Source: an uncultured Clostridia bacterium
GTDB taxonomy: Bacteria; Bacillota; Clostridia; TANB77; UBA1234
Reading direction: 5' to 3'
DNA: 10,515 nt
Assembly (NCBI GenBank): GCA_947624765.1
Contig: CANQLS010000039.1
Location: 1 to 10,515 of the forward strand
A program made the position numbers and the translations under genes. Below are positions 1-7,015 of this stretch, piece after piece; the stretch's first letter is position 1, and each line of letters begins with the position of its first letter. The notes under the pieces are model-generated. The model made no database searches, had not been told where the DNA came from, and was given only the letters and a program-made list of their open reading frames with translations.

Positions 1-923
1 CCATTTGTATCAGATAATTGTCCAGGATTATTGTATTTATAAATATTTTGACATACTCTTTTTAATTCATCATAAGATCCAAATGATAAGCAAGCCATTT
101 GAATTGATTTACCACGGAAGAAAATCCATACACTGTCATATGCCCTTGGAATTGTCTTTCCAGTAGTTTGTTTAATATAATCGCCTAATTGTGCAACTTG
201 ATACATAAATGACTCTGGCAAACCAGAAACACCACCAGAAACGCCATCAATATTCATATCTCTAATTTCATCAATAACACTAAAGCCTTTGTAATTTTGA
301 TAAATTCTTTGTGATAAAATATTCAATCTATCTTCAAAAGATAAATAATCATATTCTTTCTCAAAAATTTGATCAATTTCTTCAGGAGTTATAACATATG
401 ATGGTGTTGAAGCACCATATACAGTTTTTAGTTCATCTAAGTTATATTTTGTGATTAACTCCGTTAAAGCATTATAACCATATTGTTGCTTATACATATA
501 AAGTAAAATATCAAATTTATCAATAGTAGTAAGTTTTTCAGGATTATCAAAATCAATTGCCGATGTGATATTTACTTGATTAACTCCATACTCTCTATGT
601 AACAAATCAAAAATTAAATCTTTGATATACTTCTTATCATTAACATCTCCATATGTACAACCTTTCAAAGCTTTTTTCAACTCATACTTTTTACTTTTTC
701 TTCTGCGAAGTTCTTCCTCGGATAATCCAATATCATAAAGATTTGTTCTTGTAATTTCATCAAGCCTACGCTTAATAAACTCCGTCATCTGTTCAATAGA
801 ATAATCTTTATTTGCAGAATTCGTCTGTATTTCATTGCCATTATCTTTTTTCGTAAATAAATAAATGAAAAATCCTATTAAGCCCGCTATTAAAATAAAT
901 ATAATCGCATAGTTGACAAACAT
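1..923 (-). CDS. CpaF-like secretion/pilus ATPase, N-terminal part (truncated by window edge)
   Basis: An uninterrupted minus-strand frame starts at ATG 923-921 after the ribosome site GGGAGG (8-9 nt spacing) and runs off the left edge; 307 codons are visible. Residues 4-23 form a hydrophobic membrane segment, followed by a polar linker and a charged helical region (about 41-110). From about residue 195 the sequence resembles the N-terminal domain of type II/IV secretion ATPases of the CpaF/TadA group: a 'GFSVIDEI' stretch near 213, 'VWIFFRGKSI' near 265 and 'YNNPGQLSDTNG' at the edge. The Walker A and B boxes would lie outside the window, so ATPase activity cannot be confirmed here. It is last of four genes in one direction, 19 nt after the second ParA-like gene. 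Such ATPases power Tad/Flp pilus assembly at the inner face of the membrane. An N-terminal membrane anchor is unusual for CpaF, which is normally soluble. The family call is inferred from short motifs plus context. Confidence 0.6.
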   Translation of the reverse strand, partial: MFVNYAIIFILIAGLIGFFIYLFTKKDNGNEIQTNSANKDYSIEQMTEFIKRRLDEITRTNLYDIGLSEEELRRRKSKKYELKKALKGCTYGDVNDKKYIKDLIFDLLHREYGVNQVNITSAIDFDNPEKLTTIDKFDILLYMYKQQYGYNALTELITKYNLDELKTVYGASTPSYVITPEEIDQIFEKEYDYLSFEDRLNILSQRIYQNYKGFSVIDEIRDMNIDGVSGGVSGLPESFMYQVAQLGDYIKQTTGKTIPRAYDSVWIFFRGKSIQMACLSFGSYDELKRVCQNIYKYNNPGQLSDTN

Positions 924-942
924 TCGGAGTATCCTCCCTTCT

Positions 943-1770
943 TTACCTTTTTGCTAATTTATTATCTAAAACTGCTAAAATTGCATCAGATAATTTTAGC
1001 GTTTCATTTATAAAATAACCATTTCTATCAGTAGCTATATCTGCGTTTTGATTTTTATAGAAAAACTCTAAAGCAGTTCCATCATTACAAGCATCAAAAA
1101 ATTGCGTATTATAAGGAATTGTATAAATAGGCTTTTTATATCCAAAAGTTCTCGCAATATTTTTATTTGTATACTTAGAAAATCTATCATATTTTCCAAT
1201 AACCGGAACAATTGGCTTTTCTTGTAATATTTTTAACTCATCGATATCTTTAAAGATTTTCTTTAGTACTTGCAATTTTTGGCTTAAAGTTAAAACAATT
1301 AAATCAGATTGTTGCAAAATTTGATTAATCTCACCACTGTTGTATCCACGGTTTAAATCTACCAAAACTAAATCATAAAATTTACTAGAATAATCAGTAA
1401 TTAATGGCATAGTCTCTAAAACTCTGTCATAAGAATCTTTATCGTTTTTAAATGTTCCATATAAAAGTTCTAGTTTTCCTTTATATATAGGCTTTGCATA
1501 ATTTGCAATATTTTCCGGCTTTAGTTTATTACTTCTTAAAAGCCTGTCCAAAGCATCAATTCCTGTATCAGCAATGTCTAAGTTACCTTTCTGACTTAAC
1601 TTGTCCATATTGAAAAAAGAAGTTTCAAGATCCATATTTTGATAATGAGTTTGCATTAATAAAGATGTATAATTTTTCTTAGCAGCTATAGCACATGCTG
1701 CTGCAACAATAGTTGATGTAGTCGCAGTTTGTGTAGATTCTACTGTACTCCAAAATGATACAATTGGCAT
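943..1770 (-). CDS. ParA/MinD-fold protein with lost Walker A, CpaE/TadZ-like (second of a pair)
   Basis: 275 aa counting from ATG 1770. An upstream in-frame ATG at 1776 sits only 1 nt after the ribosome site AAAGGGG, whereas 1770 has 7 nt spacing, so 1770 is preferred. The N-terminus 'MPIVSFWSTVESTQTATTST' falls where MinD/CpaE proteins have KGGxGKT/S, but the lysines and glycines are gone. A Walker B-like strand 'YDLVLVDLN' (about 132-140), 'SDLIVLTLSQ' (about 155-164) and 'IPYNTQFFDACNDG' (about 218-231) keep the look of the ParA/MinD fold. TadZ/CpaE proteins position the Tad pilus machine at the cell pole or membrane; some are known to be atypical ATPases. Here ATP binding looks doubtful. 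The gene follows the related gene at 1785-2525 by 14 nt and precedes the CpaF-like gene by 19 nt, so the products probably act together. The fold is inferred from hydrophobic-strand pattern and context. Confidence 0.6.
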   Translation of the reverse strand: MPIVSFWSTVESTQTATTSTIVAAACAIAAKKNYTSLLMQTHYQNMDLETSFFNMDKLSQKGNLDIADTGIDALDRLLRSNKLKPENIANYAKPIYKGKLELLYGTFKNDKDSYDRVLETMPLITDYSSKFYDLVLVDLNRGYNSGEINQILQQSDLIVLTLSQKLQVLKKIFKDIDELKILQEKPIVPVIGKYDRFSKYTNKNIARTFGYKKPIYTIPYNTQFFDACNDGTALEFFYKNQNADIATDRNGYFINETLKLSDAILAVLDNKLAKR

Positions 1771-1784
1771 ATTCATTCCCCTTT

Positions 1785-2525
1785 CTACGCAGTAAATTTA
1801 GCCGTTTTCTCAATATTTTTCAAAACTTTCTTTAGTTTGTTTTTATCTTCGCCAGTTATTAAATTAACAATATCAATAACTCCATTTTTAGTTTCTGATG
1901 TTAAATATCTAAAGTTAATTTTGGCATCATATTGATTTTGAATATTAACTGACAAATCTCCAGTATCATAAGCTATATTAATAGTATGTTGCCAATTAAG
2001 TGGAAGATTATCCGATAAATTTTCTACATAATTCATATCAGCAGTATTAATATTGCTATAATATAAAATCTTTGTCAAATCAACTTTAGCCTCCGGATTT
2101 TCTTTTCTTTTTGCTGCACATATATATCTTAAAAGGTCAATACCATTTGCTATATGCATTTTATCAAAAGAAGTTACAAAGAAAAGATTATTCGCGTTCT
2201 TAAAATCATACTCTTCACACATTTCATCAGTATCTGTGTCGATTAGCACGTACTCATATTCAGTGAAATCTTCACCTTTAGAAAGCAAATATTTTTTTAA
2301 CTCTAATATGTTATTAAAACCAACGGCAATATCAATGCCATCATGTTCAACAACATATTGATTTTGTACATTTAAGCCATTTATGATATCAACAGTATAT
2401 CTTGTTTTTTGTGCAGAAGTTGCATCAACAAAAATCGTTTTTTGACCCATAGTAGAAAGTACTTTTGCAACGTATTGCACTAAATCCGTCTTATCCATTT
2501 TGCCTACAAAACCAACGCTTTTCAT
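1785..2525 (-). CDS. ParA/MinD-fold protein with degenerate P-loop, CpaE/TadZ-like (first of a pair)
   Basis: 246 aa; ATG 2525-2523 follows GGGAGGT with about 6 nt spacing. The N-terminal strand and loop 'MKSVGFVGKMDKTDL' stand where ParA/MinD proteins carry KGGxGKT/S. A lysine and threonine remain (K12-T13) but the glycine-rich turn is lost. 'TIFVDAT' (about 30-36) matches the second strand, 'YEYVLIDTDTD' (about 90-100) is Walker B-like, and 'NNLFFVTSFDKMHIANGIDLL' spans the next strand and helix. These features suggest a SIMIBI-class ParA/MinD fold with reduced or no ATPase activity. The C-terminus (about 226-243) is lysine-rich and possibly membrane- or partner-binding. It lies 25 nt after the CpaB-like gene's stop and 14 nt before a second ParA-like gene. 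CpaE/TadZ function in a Tad-type secretion system is inferred from position between CpaB-like and CpaF-like genes; direct similarity to known CpaE was not tested. Confidence 0.55.
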   Translation of the reverse strand: MKSVGFVGKMDKTDLVQYVAKVLSTMGQKTIFVDATSAQKTRYTVDIINGLNVQNQYVVEHDGIDIAVGFNNILELKKYLLSKGEDFTEYEYVLIDTDTDEMCEEYDFKNANNLFFVTSFDKMHIANGIDLLRYICAAKRKENPEAKVDLTKILYYSNINTADMNYVENLSDNLPLNWQHTINIAYDTGDLSVNIQNQYDAKINFRYLTSETKNGVIDIVNLITGEDKNKLKKVLKNIEKTAKFTA

Positions 2526-2550
2526 TTCTAACCTCCCAATTTATTTTCTT

Positions 2551-3759
2551 TTATTTTGTTGTCTCAGCATTTAATAATGATTTTAAATATGTTACACGCT
2601 CTTCTTTCTGTGTTTGTATTTCTACTTCTAGTTCTTCTCTTACTTTTTCAGCATTACCATTAATTTCATCAATTGAAGTATCTAACATTTGTAATCTTTG
2701 TGCCAAAATTTCATCTGTATTGAAGTTGTTCTTAACTTCTTGCAAAATATTTGGGTTTGATTGAATTAAACGTAATACTCCTTCTTTAACAGGATATGTT
2801 TTTGCAAGATGTTTTCTTGTTGTAACATTCTTGTGACGATAAATATTTAATACTTCTTCATCATTTTTGTTTATAGCTAATTCAATATCTTTAACTTCTT
2901 CATCAGATAATCCAACTAGTCTAACAATATCATCTCTTGAAATATCAGCAACAGTATATGAAACTTGTCCATTTAAAGCTTCCAATTCTTCTTCAGTTGC
3001 TCCTGGATTTTGCGCTAATAAATTTGCACGTAATTCATCAACTGCAGCAGTGGTTTTTTCTTCAATCAATTGTCTTACGACATTATTATATCTTGCCACA
3101 TAATCTACTTCTCTATACTCAAACAATTGAGTAGAAGGATCCACATATTTATTTGCATATAATTTTGCTCCGTCAACAATGTAAGCCTCTACAATAGCGC
3201 TTCCAATTGTTAAAATTTCGTCTTCCGTTAACCTCAAGAAAATTGTATTATTTGAATAACGTTCTACTCTTTTACCAATAAGTACGCTATAATCTTCTCC
3301 AGTTGGGAATAATAAACGTACATCAACATAATCGTTTTCAACTAAATCGCTTGGTAATAAAATCATGTTAAATTCTTGAAGTCTTAGATCCATAGTAGGT
3401 TCTGAATCTTCAGCATAAAACATTGATTCAGTAAGAATAGTTTTTGCTTTTGCATATATTTTTAATTTTCTACCAATTAATTTTTCTTTATCTTTTGCTT
3501 CATAAGAATCAGTCGGAGCACTAACTGCTTTAACGCCAATTAACTCTAAATCTTCAGCTGTAATGACATGATTAAATGGAACATCATTTTTTAAGACATA
3601 CCTATTAATCACTTCACTCTGAATTTTTAACTCTGTGATTTGATCCTTATAATTAGAAGACATTACAATAACTACTATCCCTAAAATCAAAACTGGTACT
3701 AAGAAAGAAATAATAGCAGTCATCACAACTTTCTTTTTCATTGGCCCTACTAACATCAT
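2551..3759 (-). CDS. CpaB/RcpC-like SAF-domain membrane protein with long C-terminal extension
   Basis: 402 aa from ATG 3759, which lies 8 nt after AGAGGAG. An ATG at 3789 is in frame but upstream of that ribosome site and was rejected; ATG 3756 is a possible alternative. Residues 11-33 form one membrane helix after a lysine cluster (inside). Residues about 54-115 read like a SAF domain: 'NDVPFNHVITAEDLELIGV', then a 'LIGRKLKIYAKAKTILTESMF' stretch. About 126-200 resemble the RcpC part of CpaB ('LLPSDLVENDYVDVRLLFPTG'). CpaB proteins are periplasmic or extracytoplasmic parts of Tad/Flp pilus systems and may bind peptidoglycan. The last ~190 residues (about 212-402) are a charged helical extension, with likely coiled coil at about 355-395, that typical CpaB lacks. 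It is first of four genes, with its own promoter at 3801-3829 and a terminator upstream isolating it from the preceding operon. Confidence 0.7.
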   Translation of the reverse strand: MMLVGPMKKKVVMTAIISFLVPVLILGIVVIVMSSNYKDQITELKIQSEVINRYVLKNDVPFNHVITAEDLELIGVKAVSAPTDSYEAKDKEKLIGRKLKIYAKAKTILTESMFYAEDSEPTMDLRLQEFNMILLPSDLVENDYVDVRLLFPTGEDYSVLIGKRVERYSNNTIFLRLTEDEILTIGSAIVEAYIVDGAKLYANKYVDPSTQLFEYREVDYVARYNNVVRQLIEEKTTAAVDELRANLLAQNPGATEEELEALNGQVSYTVADISRDDIVRLVGLSDEEVKDIELAINKNDEEVLNIYRHKNVTTRKHLAKTYPVKEGVLRLIQSNPNILQEVKNNFNTDEILAQRLQMLDTSIDEINGNAEKVREELEVEIQTQKEERVTYLKSLLNAETTK

Positions 3760-3800
3760 AATATTCACTCCTCTTCGACATATAATCAATCTTAATTATA

Positions 3801-3829
3801 AGTATAGTACAGCATTTGACTTTATTCAA
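3801..3829 (-). promoter_or_regulatory. Sigma-A-type promoter for the CpaB-like operon
   Basis: On the minus strand TTGAAT (3829-3824) is followed by a 17-bp spacer and TATACT (3806-3801), both 5/6 or 4/6 matches to the TTGACA/TATAAT consensus. Predicted transcription begins near 3794, about 35 nt before the ATG at 3759. The 40 bp upstream of the -35 box are A/T-rich, which can act as an UP element. It lies just after the terminator of the preceding operon, as expected for an independent transcription unit. Prediction by eye only. Confidence 0.6.
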
Positions 3830-3880
3830 CAAAACTCATCATTTTTAATTTAAATGTAATATTTGTAATAATTTTGTAAC

Positions 3881-3915
3881 AAAAAAAGAGAGAAGCATTA
3901 AACCGCTTCTCTCTT
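3881..3915 (-). terminator. Rho-independent terminator after the carboxypeptidase gene
   Basis: A perfect 11-bp inverted repeat (3886-3896 with 3905-3915, 8-nt loop) reads on the minus strand as AAGAGAGAAGC...GCTTCTCTCTT and continues into a run of seven T (3887-3881). It begins 10 nt after the stop codon at 3925. This ends the block-2 transcript and separates it from the CpaB-like operon. Confidence 0.85.
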
Positions 3916-3924
3916 AAATTTATT

Positions 3925-5127
3925 TTATCTTCCTAAACAAAAAATTTTAAGTAAAATATCGCAAAAGAAATTTCCCCATTTTTTTATTTCTACTTTATTG
4001 CTTGCTACCAAATTAGTTTGCCCTACTTCTGCTCCATTTAAATTATAATAAATTGTTCCAACTTTTTGCAAATATTCTATAGGCGCTTCTATATTTTCTT
4101 CCAAAACAATTTGCTGCTCTATTTTATCTTTATCAGTTTTTCCTACTAATACAAAACAATCCTCTTCCACTAAAAAATCAATTTTTCCTTGCTTTGATTT
4201 TGGAATTTCCATTGTTTGTATAACGTCTCCTTTTTTAGCAACTTGAATAGAAGTATAATTTGCAAAGCCATAATCTAATAACTTTTTAGCATCTTCAAAA
4301 CGTTTATCACTTGTTGAACCTCTCATAACAACTGCAATTAATTTTAAATCATTTCTTGTTGCGGTAGCCGATAAATTAAATAATGCAAGTGATGTAGAAC
4401 CAGTTTTAAGACCTGTTGCTCCACTATAAAATCGAATTAATTTATTAGTATTTACCAATTGCGATTTTCCATCTCGTAACGTATCCATCCATATTTTTGT
4501 ATATTCATGAATTTTAGGATGATTTTTACTCAACTCACGACTCATAATAGCAATATCATATGCAGATGTTAAATGACCATCTTCATCAATACCATGTGAA
4601 TTTTTAAATGTTGTATCATGCATTCCAAGGCTTTGAGCTTTTTCATTCATCATATTAACGAATGCCTCTTCACTACCAGCAATAAACTCTGCCATAGCCA
4701 CTGTACAATCATTTGCAGAAACAACACAAATTGCTTTTATCATTTCATGAACAGTTAAACGTTCTGTTTCATTGAGCCATATTTGTGAACCACCCATTTT
4801 TCTTGCTTTCTCACTACATGGTACTTCATCTGTCAAAGATATTCTTCCATCATCAAGTGCTTCCATAATTAATAATAGAGTCATAACTTTTGTAACACTT
4901 GCTGGTCTTAATTTTTCATGTTCATTTTTCGTATATAAAATTGTTCCCGTTTCCTCTTCCATTAAAATAGCCGCTTCTACATCTAAATCTAATTCTACTT
5001 TATTCGCAATAGTCGCCATTGTTTCTTTTGCTTCACTCCAAACAGGCATAGAAACATTTGCAAAGACGATGCAATATGGAAATAAAAATAAAAAGCATAA
5101 ACAGGCACACATTATATTTTTTAGCAT
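3925..5127 (-). CDS. D-alanyl-D-alanine carboxypeptidase (PBP5/DacF family, peptidase S11)
   Basis: 400 aa with all three active-site motifs of low-molecular-weight penicillin-binding proteins: SxxK as S77-V-T-K80, SxN as S137-A-N139, and KTG at 241-243. Residues 5-23 are a signal peptide ending near 'FAN'. After the catalytic domain (about 44-285) a beta-rich C-terminal domain (about 290-380) matches the PBP5 C-terminal domain, and the last ~20 residues ('FFCDILLKIFCLGR') look like the usual C-terminal amphipathic membrane anchor. The enzyme trims the terminal D-Ala from peptidoglycan stem peptides outside the membrane, limiting cross-linking. Start at 5127 follows GGGGTGAT; this site lies inside a hairpin (5136-5164). 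It is 101 nt downstream of the M56-M23 receptor gene with no clear terminator or strong promoter between, so it may be a target of that regulatory pair. Family certain; exact paralogue (dacF, dacA or other) not resolved. Confidence 0.95.
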   Translation of the reverse strand: MLKNIMCACLCFLFLFPYCIVFANVSMPVWSEAKETMATIANKVELDLDVEAAILMEEETGTILYTKNEHEKLRPASVTKVMTLLLIMEALDDGRISLTDEVPCSEKARKMGGSQIWLNETERLTVHEMIKAICVVSANDCTVAMAEFIAGSEEAFVNMMNEKAQSLGMHDTTFKNSHGIDEDGHLTSAYDIAIMSRELSKNHPKIHEYTKIWMDTLRDGKSQLVNTNKLIRFYSGATGLKTGSTSLALFNLSATATRNDLKLIAVVMRGSTSDKRFEDAKKLLDYGFANYTSIQVAKKGDVIQTMEIPKSKQGKIDFLVEEDCFVLVGKTDKDKIEQQIVLEENIEAPIEYLQKVGTIYYNLNGAEVGQTNLVASNKVEIKKWGNFFCDILLKIFCLGR

Positions 5128-5135
5128 AAAATATC

Positions 5136-5164
5136 ACCCCTCGCAAAATATATATGCGAAGGGT
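5136..5164 (-). promoter_or_regulatory. Hairpin covering the carboxypeptidase ribosome-binding site
   Basis: On the minus-strand RNA, ACCCUUCGCA (5164-5155) pairs with UGCGAGGGGU (5145-5136) in ten continuous pairs, including one G-U, around a 9-nt A/U loop. The 3' arm contains most of the Shine-Dalgarno sequence GGGGTGAT (5140-5133) for the ATG at 5127. No U-run follows, so it is not an intrinsic terminator. The fold would limit ribosome access; a regulatory role is inference. Confidence 0.6.
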
Positions 5165-5183
5165 AGATATTTAATGAATATGG

Positions 5184-5220
5184 AATAGTTTTTCTCAGAT
5201 ATTATTTTGAGATTACTATT
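5184..5220 (-). other. Imperfect A/T-rich inverted repeat between receptor and carboxypeptidase genes
   Basis: AATAGT (5184-5189) pairs with ACTATT (5215-5220) and TCTCA (5193-5197) with TGAGA (5208-5212), separated by a small internal loop. It lies 9 nt past the stop at 5229. It lacks a T-run on either strand, so it may be a weak attenuating or mRNA-end-stabilising hairpin, or chance in AT-rich DNA. Confidence 0.3.
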
Positions 5221-5228
5221 CTTAACTA

Positions 5229-6632
5229 TTAATTATTAATTAATTCCAACGGATTAACCGCTTCTCCATCTTCATTATACAAAGATAAATGAAGATGTGC
5301 ACCAGTTGATTTTCCTGTACTACCAACTTCTCCAAGTTTATCACTCATTGATACTTCTTCGCCAACTTCAACATCTATCTTAGATAAATGGCGATACTCA
5401 CTAGTAAATTTATCATGTTCTATCACAACATAATTTCCTTTTTCTCCTGAAAACCCTGTATCAGTTACAAAGCCACTTCCAATTGCTAAAACTTCTGTTC
5501 CTAATGGTGCACAATAATCTACACCATCATGTAAATATTCTTCTTGTGTAATTGGATGTATTCTTTTCTCAAAATTAGCAGAAACTTGATATTTCTCTGA
5601 AAAAGGATTTCTAAATGTTTCAGCATTTTCCGATAATAATTCTTTTTCGTAACTCTCTTCTAATTTATTTGTTGCAAGTGTTGCACTAATAAAAAATGTA
5701 GTAATTGCTAATAAAATTAATAATACTGTTGTACCGCAAGTCATAATCGCTTTATTTTTCAACATAATAATTCTCCTTTCCAAACTTTTTTTATCGCGAC
5801 ACATAGCTGCTGCATTCACAACTTGAAAATCATCAAACTGTGCCACCTTTAATAAAAGTTTGCAATAATCTTTATAATTATCTAATAAATCAACAGTCAT
5901 CTTATCTGTTGCATATTCTAAGTCTTCTTTTATCTTTTCAAACAAGAAAAGTATAAAAGGATTAAACCAATAAATACATTTTAGTAAATTTAATACAAAA
6001 TACCAAAGAGTATCTTTCTTCTTTACATGAATTAATTCATGCGTAAAAATATATTCTAATTCTTTTTTGGACAGATTTTGCATTTCTTCTGTTAGGAGCA
6101 ATTTAGGGGAAATTACTCCAAAAATAGCAGGGGTTTTTACCTTTTGTTGTATTAGCGGAATAACGTCTGATTTTATATGCAATTTTTCTTTGCATAACAA
6201 AAAGATTTCATACACTTGCTTATTTGGTAAAGTTCCAATACGATATTTCTTCATTTCTAAAAAATAAATCAAAAATGTTTTTAATATCATAATCAGACTT
6301 ACACTCATCCATATTCCAAATAAAATATTAAAAGGTTTTATTGAAGATGTTTCTTTTTCTTTATAATAATTAGGCACCTCATCAAAATGAATTAATTCTT
6401 CTTGTAAATCTAAATTTCCAATTACCTCTTTTGGTATTGGAATATAATTTTGAATGCTTAATTTACTTCGGAAACGAATAGGTATTAATAATAAAACCAT
6501 AACAAAAATCCATAATACGTTAAAGTAAGAAATGGGTATTTTTTTAAATATTTTTCTAAAAAACAATATTAAAATGCCTATAACGGAAGCATAAATTGAC
6601 ATAGCAATTAATCGATAAAATAAAGCATGCAT
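5229..6632 (-). CDS. M56 (BlaR1/MecR1-like) membrane peptidase fused to M23 LytM-type peptidase domain
   Basis: 467 aa. The N-terminal half is a BlaR1-type M56 domain: membrane segments at about 7-25, 35-52 and 103-125, then the zinc motif H198-E-L-I-H202 with 'KKKD' following, and 'EDLEYATDK' (236-244) as the likely third-ligand region. A further membrane helix (about 298-320) leads to an outside C-terminal domain. In BlaR1 that domain is a penicillin-binding sensor; here it is an M23 (LytM) endopeptidase with zinc ligands H368 and D372 ('HDGVD') and H448, plus H415 and H446 ('GAHLHLSL'), so it appears catalytically intact. Start ATG 6632 overlaps the repressor's TAA by one base (TAATG) with GAGGAGG 7 nt upstream, suggesting translational coupling. 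By analogy with BlaR1 the inner protease would inactivate the repressor when the outer domain senses a wall signal, perhaps by binding or cutting peptidoglycan. The architecture is read directly; the signalling model is inferred. Confidence 0.88.
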   Translation of the reverse strand: MHALFYRLIAMSIYASVIGILILFFRKIFKKIPISYFNVLWIFVMVLLLIPIRFRSKLSIQNYIPIPKEVIGNLDLQEELIHFDEVPNYYKEKETSSIKPFNILFGIWMSVSLIMILKTFLIYFLEMKKYRIGTLPNKQVYEIFLLCKEKLHIKSDVIPLIQQKVKTPAIFGVISPKLLLTEEMQNLSKKELEYIFTHELIHVKKKDTLWYFVLNLLKCIYWFNPFILFLFEKIKEDLEYATDKMTVDLLDNYKDYCKLLLKVAQFDDFQVVNAAAMCRDKKSLERRIIMLKNKAIMTCGTTVLLILLAITTFFISATLATNKLEESYEKELLSENAETFRNPFSEKYQVSANFEKRIHPITQEEYLHDGVDYCAPLGTEVLAIGSGFVTDTGFSGEKGNYVVIEHDKFTSEYRHLSKIDVEVGEEVSMSDKLGEVGSTGKSTGAHLHLSLYNEDGEAVNPLELINN

Positions 6633-6997
6633 TACTTATCCTCCTCAATTAACTTCATTAATTCTTGTAAATCTTTTTTCGTTAATGCTTTCGATTTTGC
6701 AAATGTTAGTAGCATATCATTAACAGAGCCATTATAAAGTTTGTCTAAAAAATTTTGATTTTCTTTTTTCTTATACTCTTGCTCTGAAATGTTTGGTGCA
6801 TATACAAAGAGACTTCCTCTATCTTTCATTACTTGTATTGCACCCTTTTCAACTAATCTACTTAGTAATGTTTTAATCGTATTTTTATTCCAATTAGTTT
6901 TGCTAGATACTTCTTCAATAATTTCTAATGATGTAACTTCATTTCGTTTCCAAACAACTTTCATTACCTCTAATTCCGCTTCTGAAATCTTATTCAT
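6632..6997 (-). CDS. BlaI/MecI/CopY-family winged-helix repressor
   Basis: 121 aa, the usual length for the family. The N-terminus 'MNKISEAELEVMKVVW' and 'WNKNTIKTLLSRLVEKGAI' (about 36-54) are the family's winged helix-turn-helix; 'GSLFVYAPNIS' is the wing. The C-terminal helical part (about 72-119) would dimerise. In staphylococcal BlaI, cleavage occurs at an Asn-Phe bond in this region; the aligned position here appears to be T98-F99, so any cleavage site differs, although an N82-F83 pair exists nearby. It overlaps the M56-M23 gene by one base, the standard repressor-receptor pairing. Start 6997 follows GGGGGG with 5 nt spacing. Its own promoter carries paired TACAATTGTA sites (7043-7052, 7069-7078), so negative autoregulation is expected. 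The ligand or signal is unknown; no beta-lactamase gene is in the window. Confidence 0.92.
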   Translation of the reverse strand: MNKISEAELEVMKVVWKRNEVTSLEIIEEVSSKTNWNKNTIKTLLSRLVEKGAIQVMKDRGSLFVYAPNISEQEYKKKENQNFLDKLYNGSVNDMLLTFAKSKALTKKDLQELMKLIEEDK

Positions 6998-7015
6998 TTT
7001 TACCCCCCACTTGTT

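Noticed and set aside
2465..3134. Plus-strand open frames opposite the CpaB-like and ParA-like genes
   Set aside because: They lie antisense to well-supported genes, lack ribosome sites, and their translations are compositionally odd (Ser/Cys/Phe-rich).
3754..3789. Upstream ATG at 3789 for the CpaB-like gene
   Set aside because: It precedes the strong AGAGGAG site that fits ATG 3759, and overlaps the predicted transcription start zone.
3795..3800. TATAAT on the minus strand as the CpaB operon -10 box
   Set aside because: It would need a 23-bp spacer from TTGAAT; TATACT at 3806-3801 gives 17 bp.
4772..5188. 138-codon plus-strand open frame opposite the carboxypeptidase
   Set aside because: It is the antisense shadow of the conserved SxxK-containing region and has no ribosome site.
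5184..5220. Intrinsic terminator between the receptor and carboxypeptidase genes
   Set aside because: The stem is A/T-rich with an internal loop and no T-run follows on either strand.
5229..5700. Penicillin-binding sensor domain as in true BlaR1/MecR1
   Set aside because: The C-terminal region carries M23 motifs (HDGVD, HLH) and no SxxK or KTG motif.
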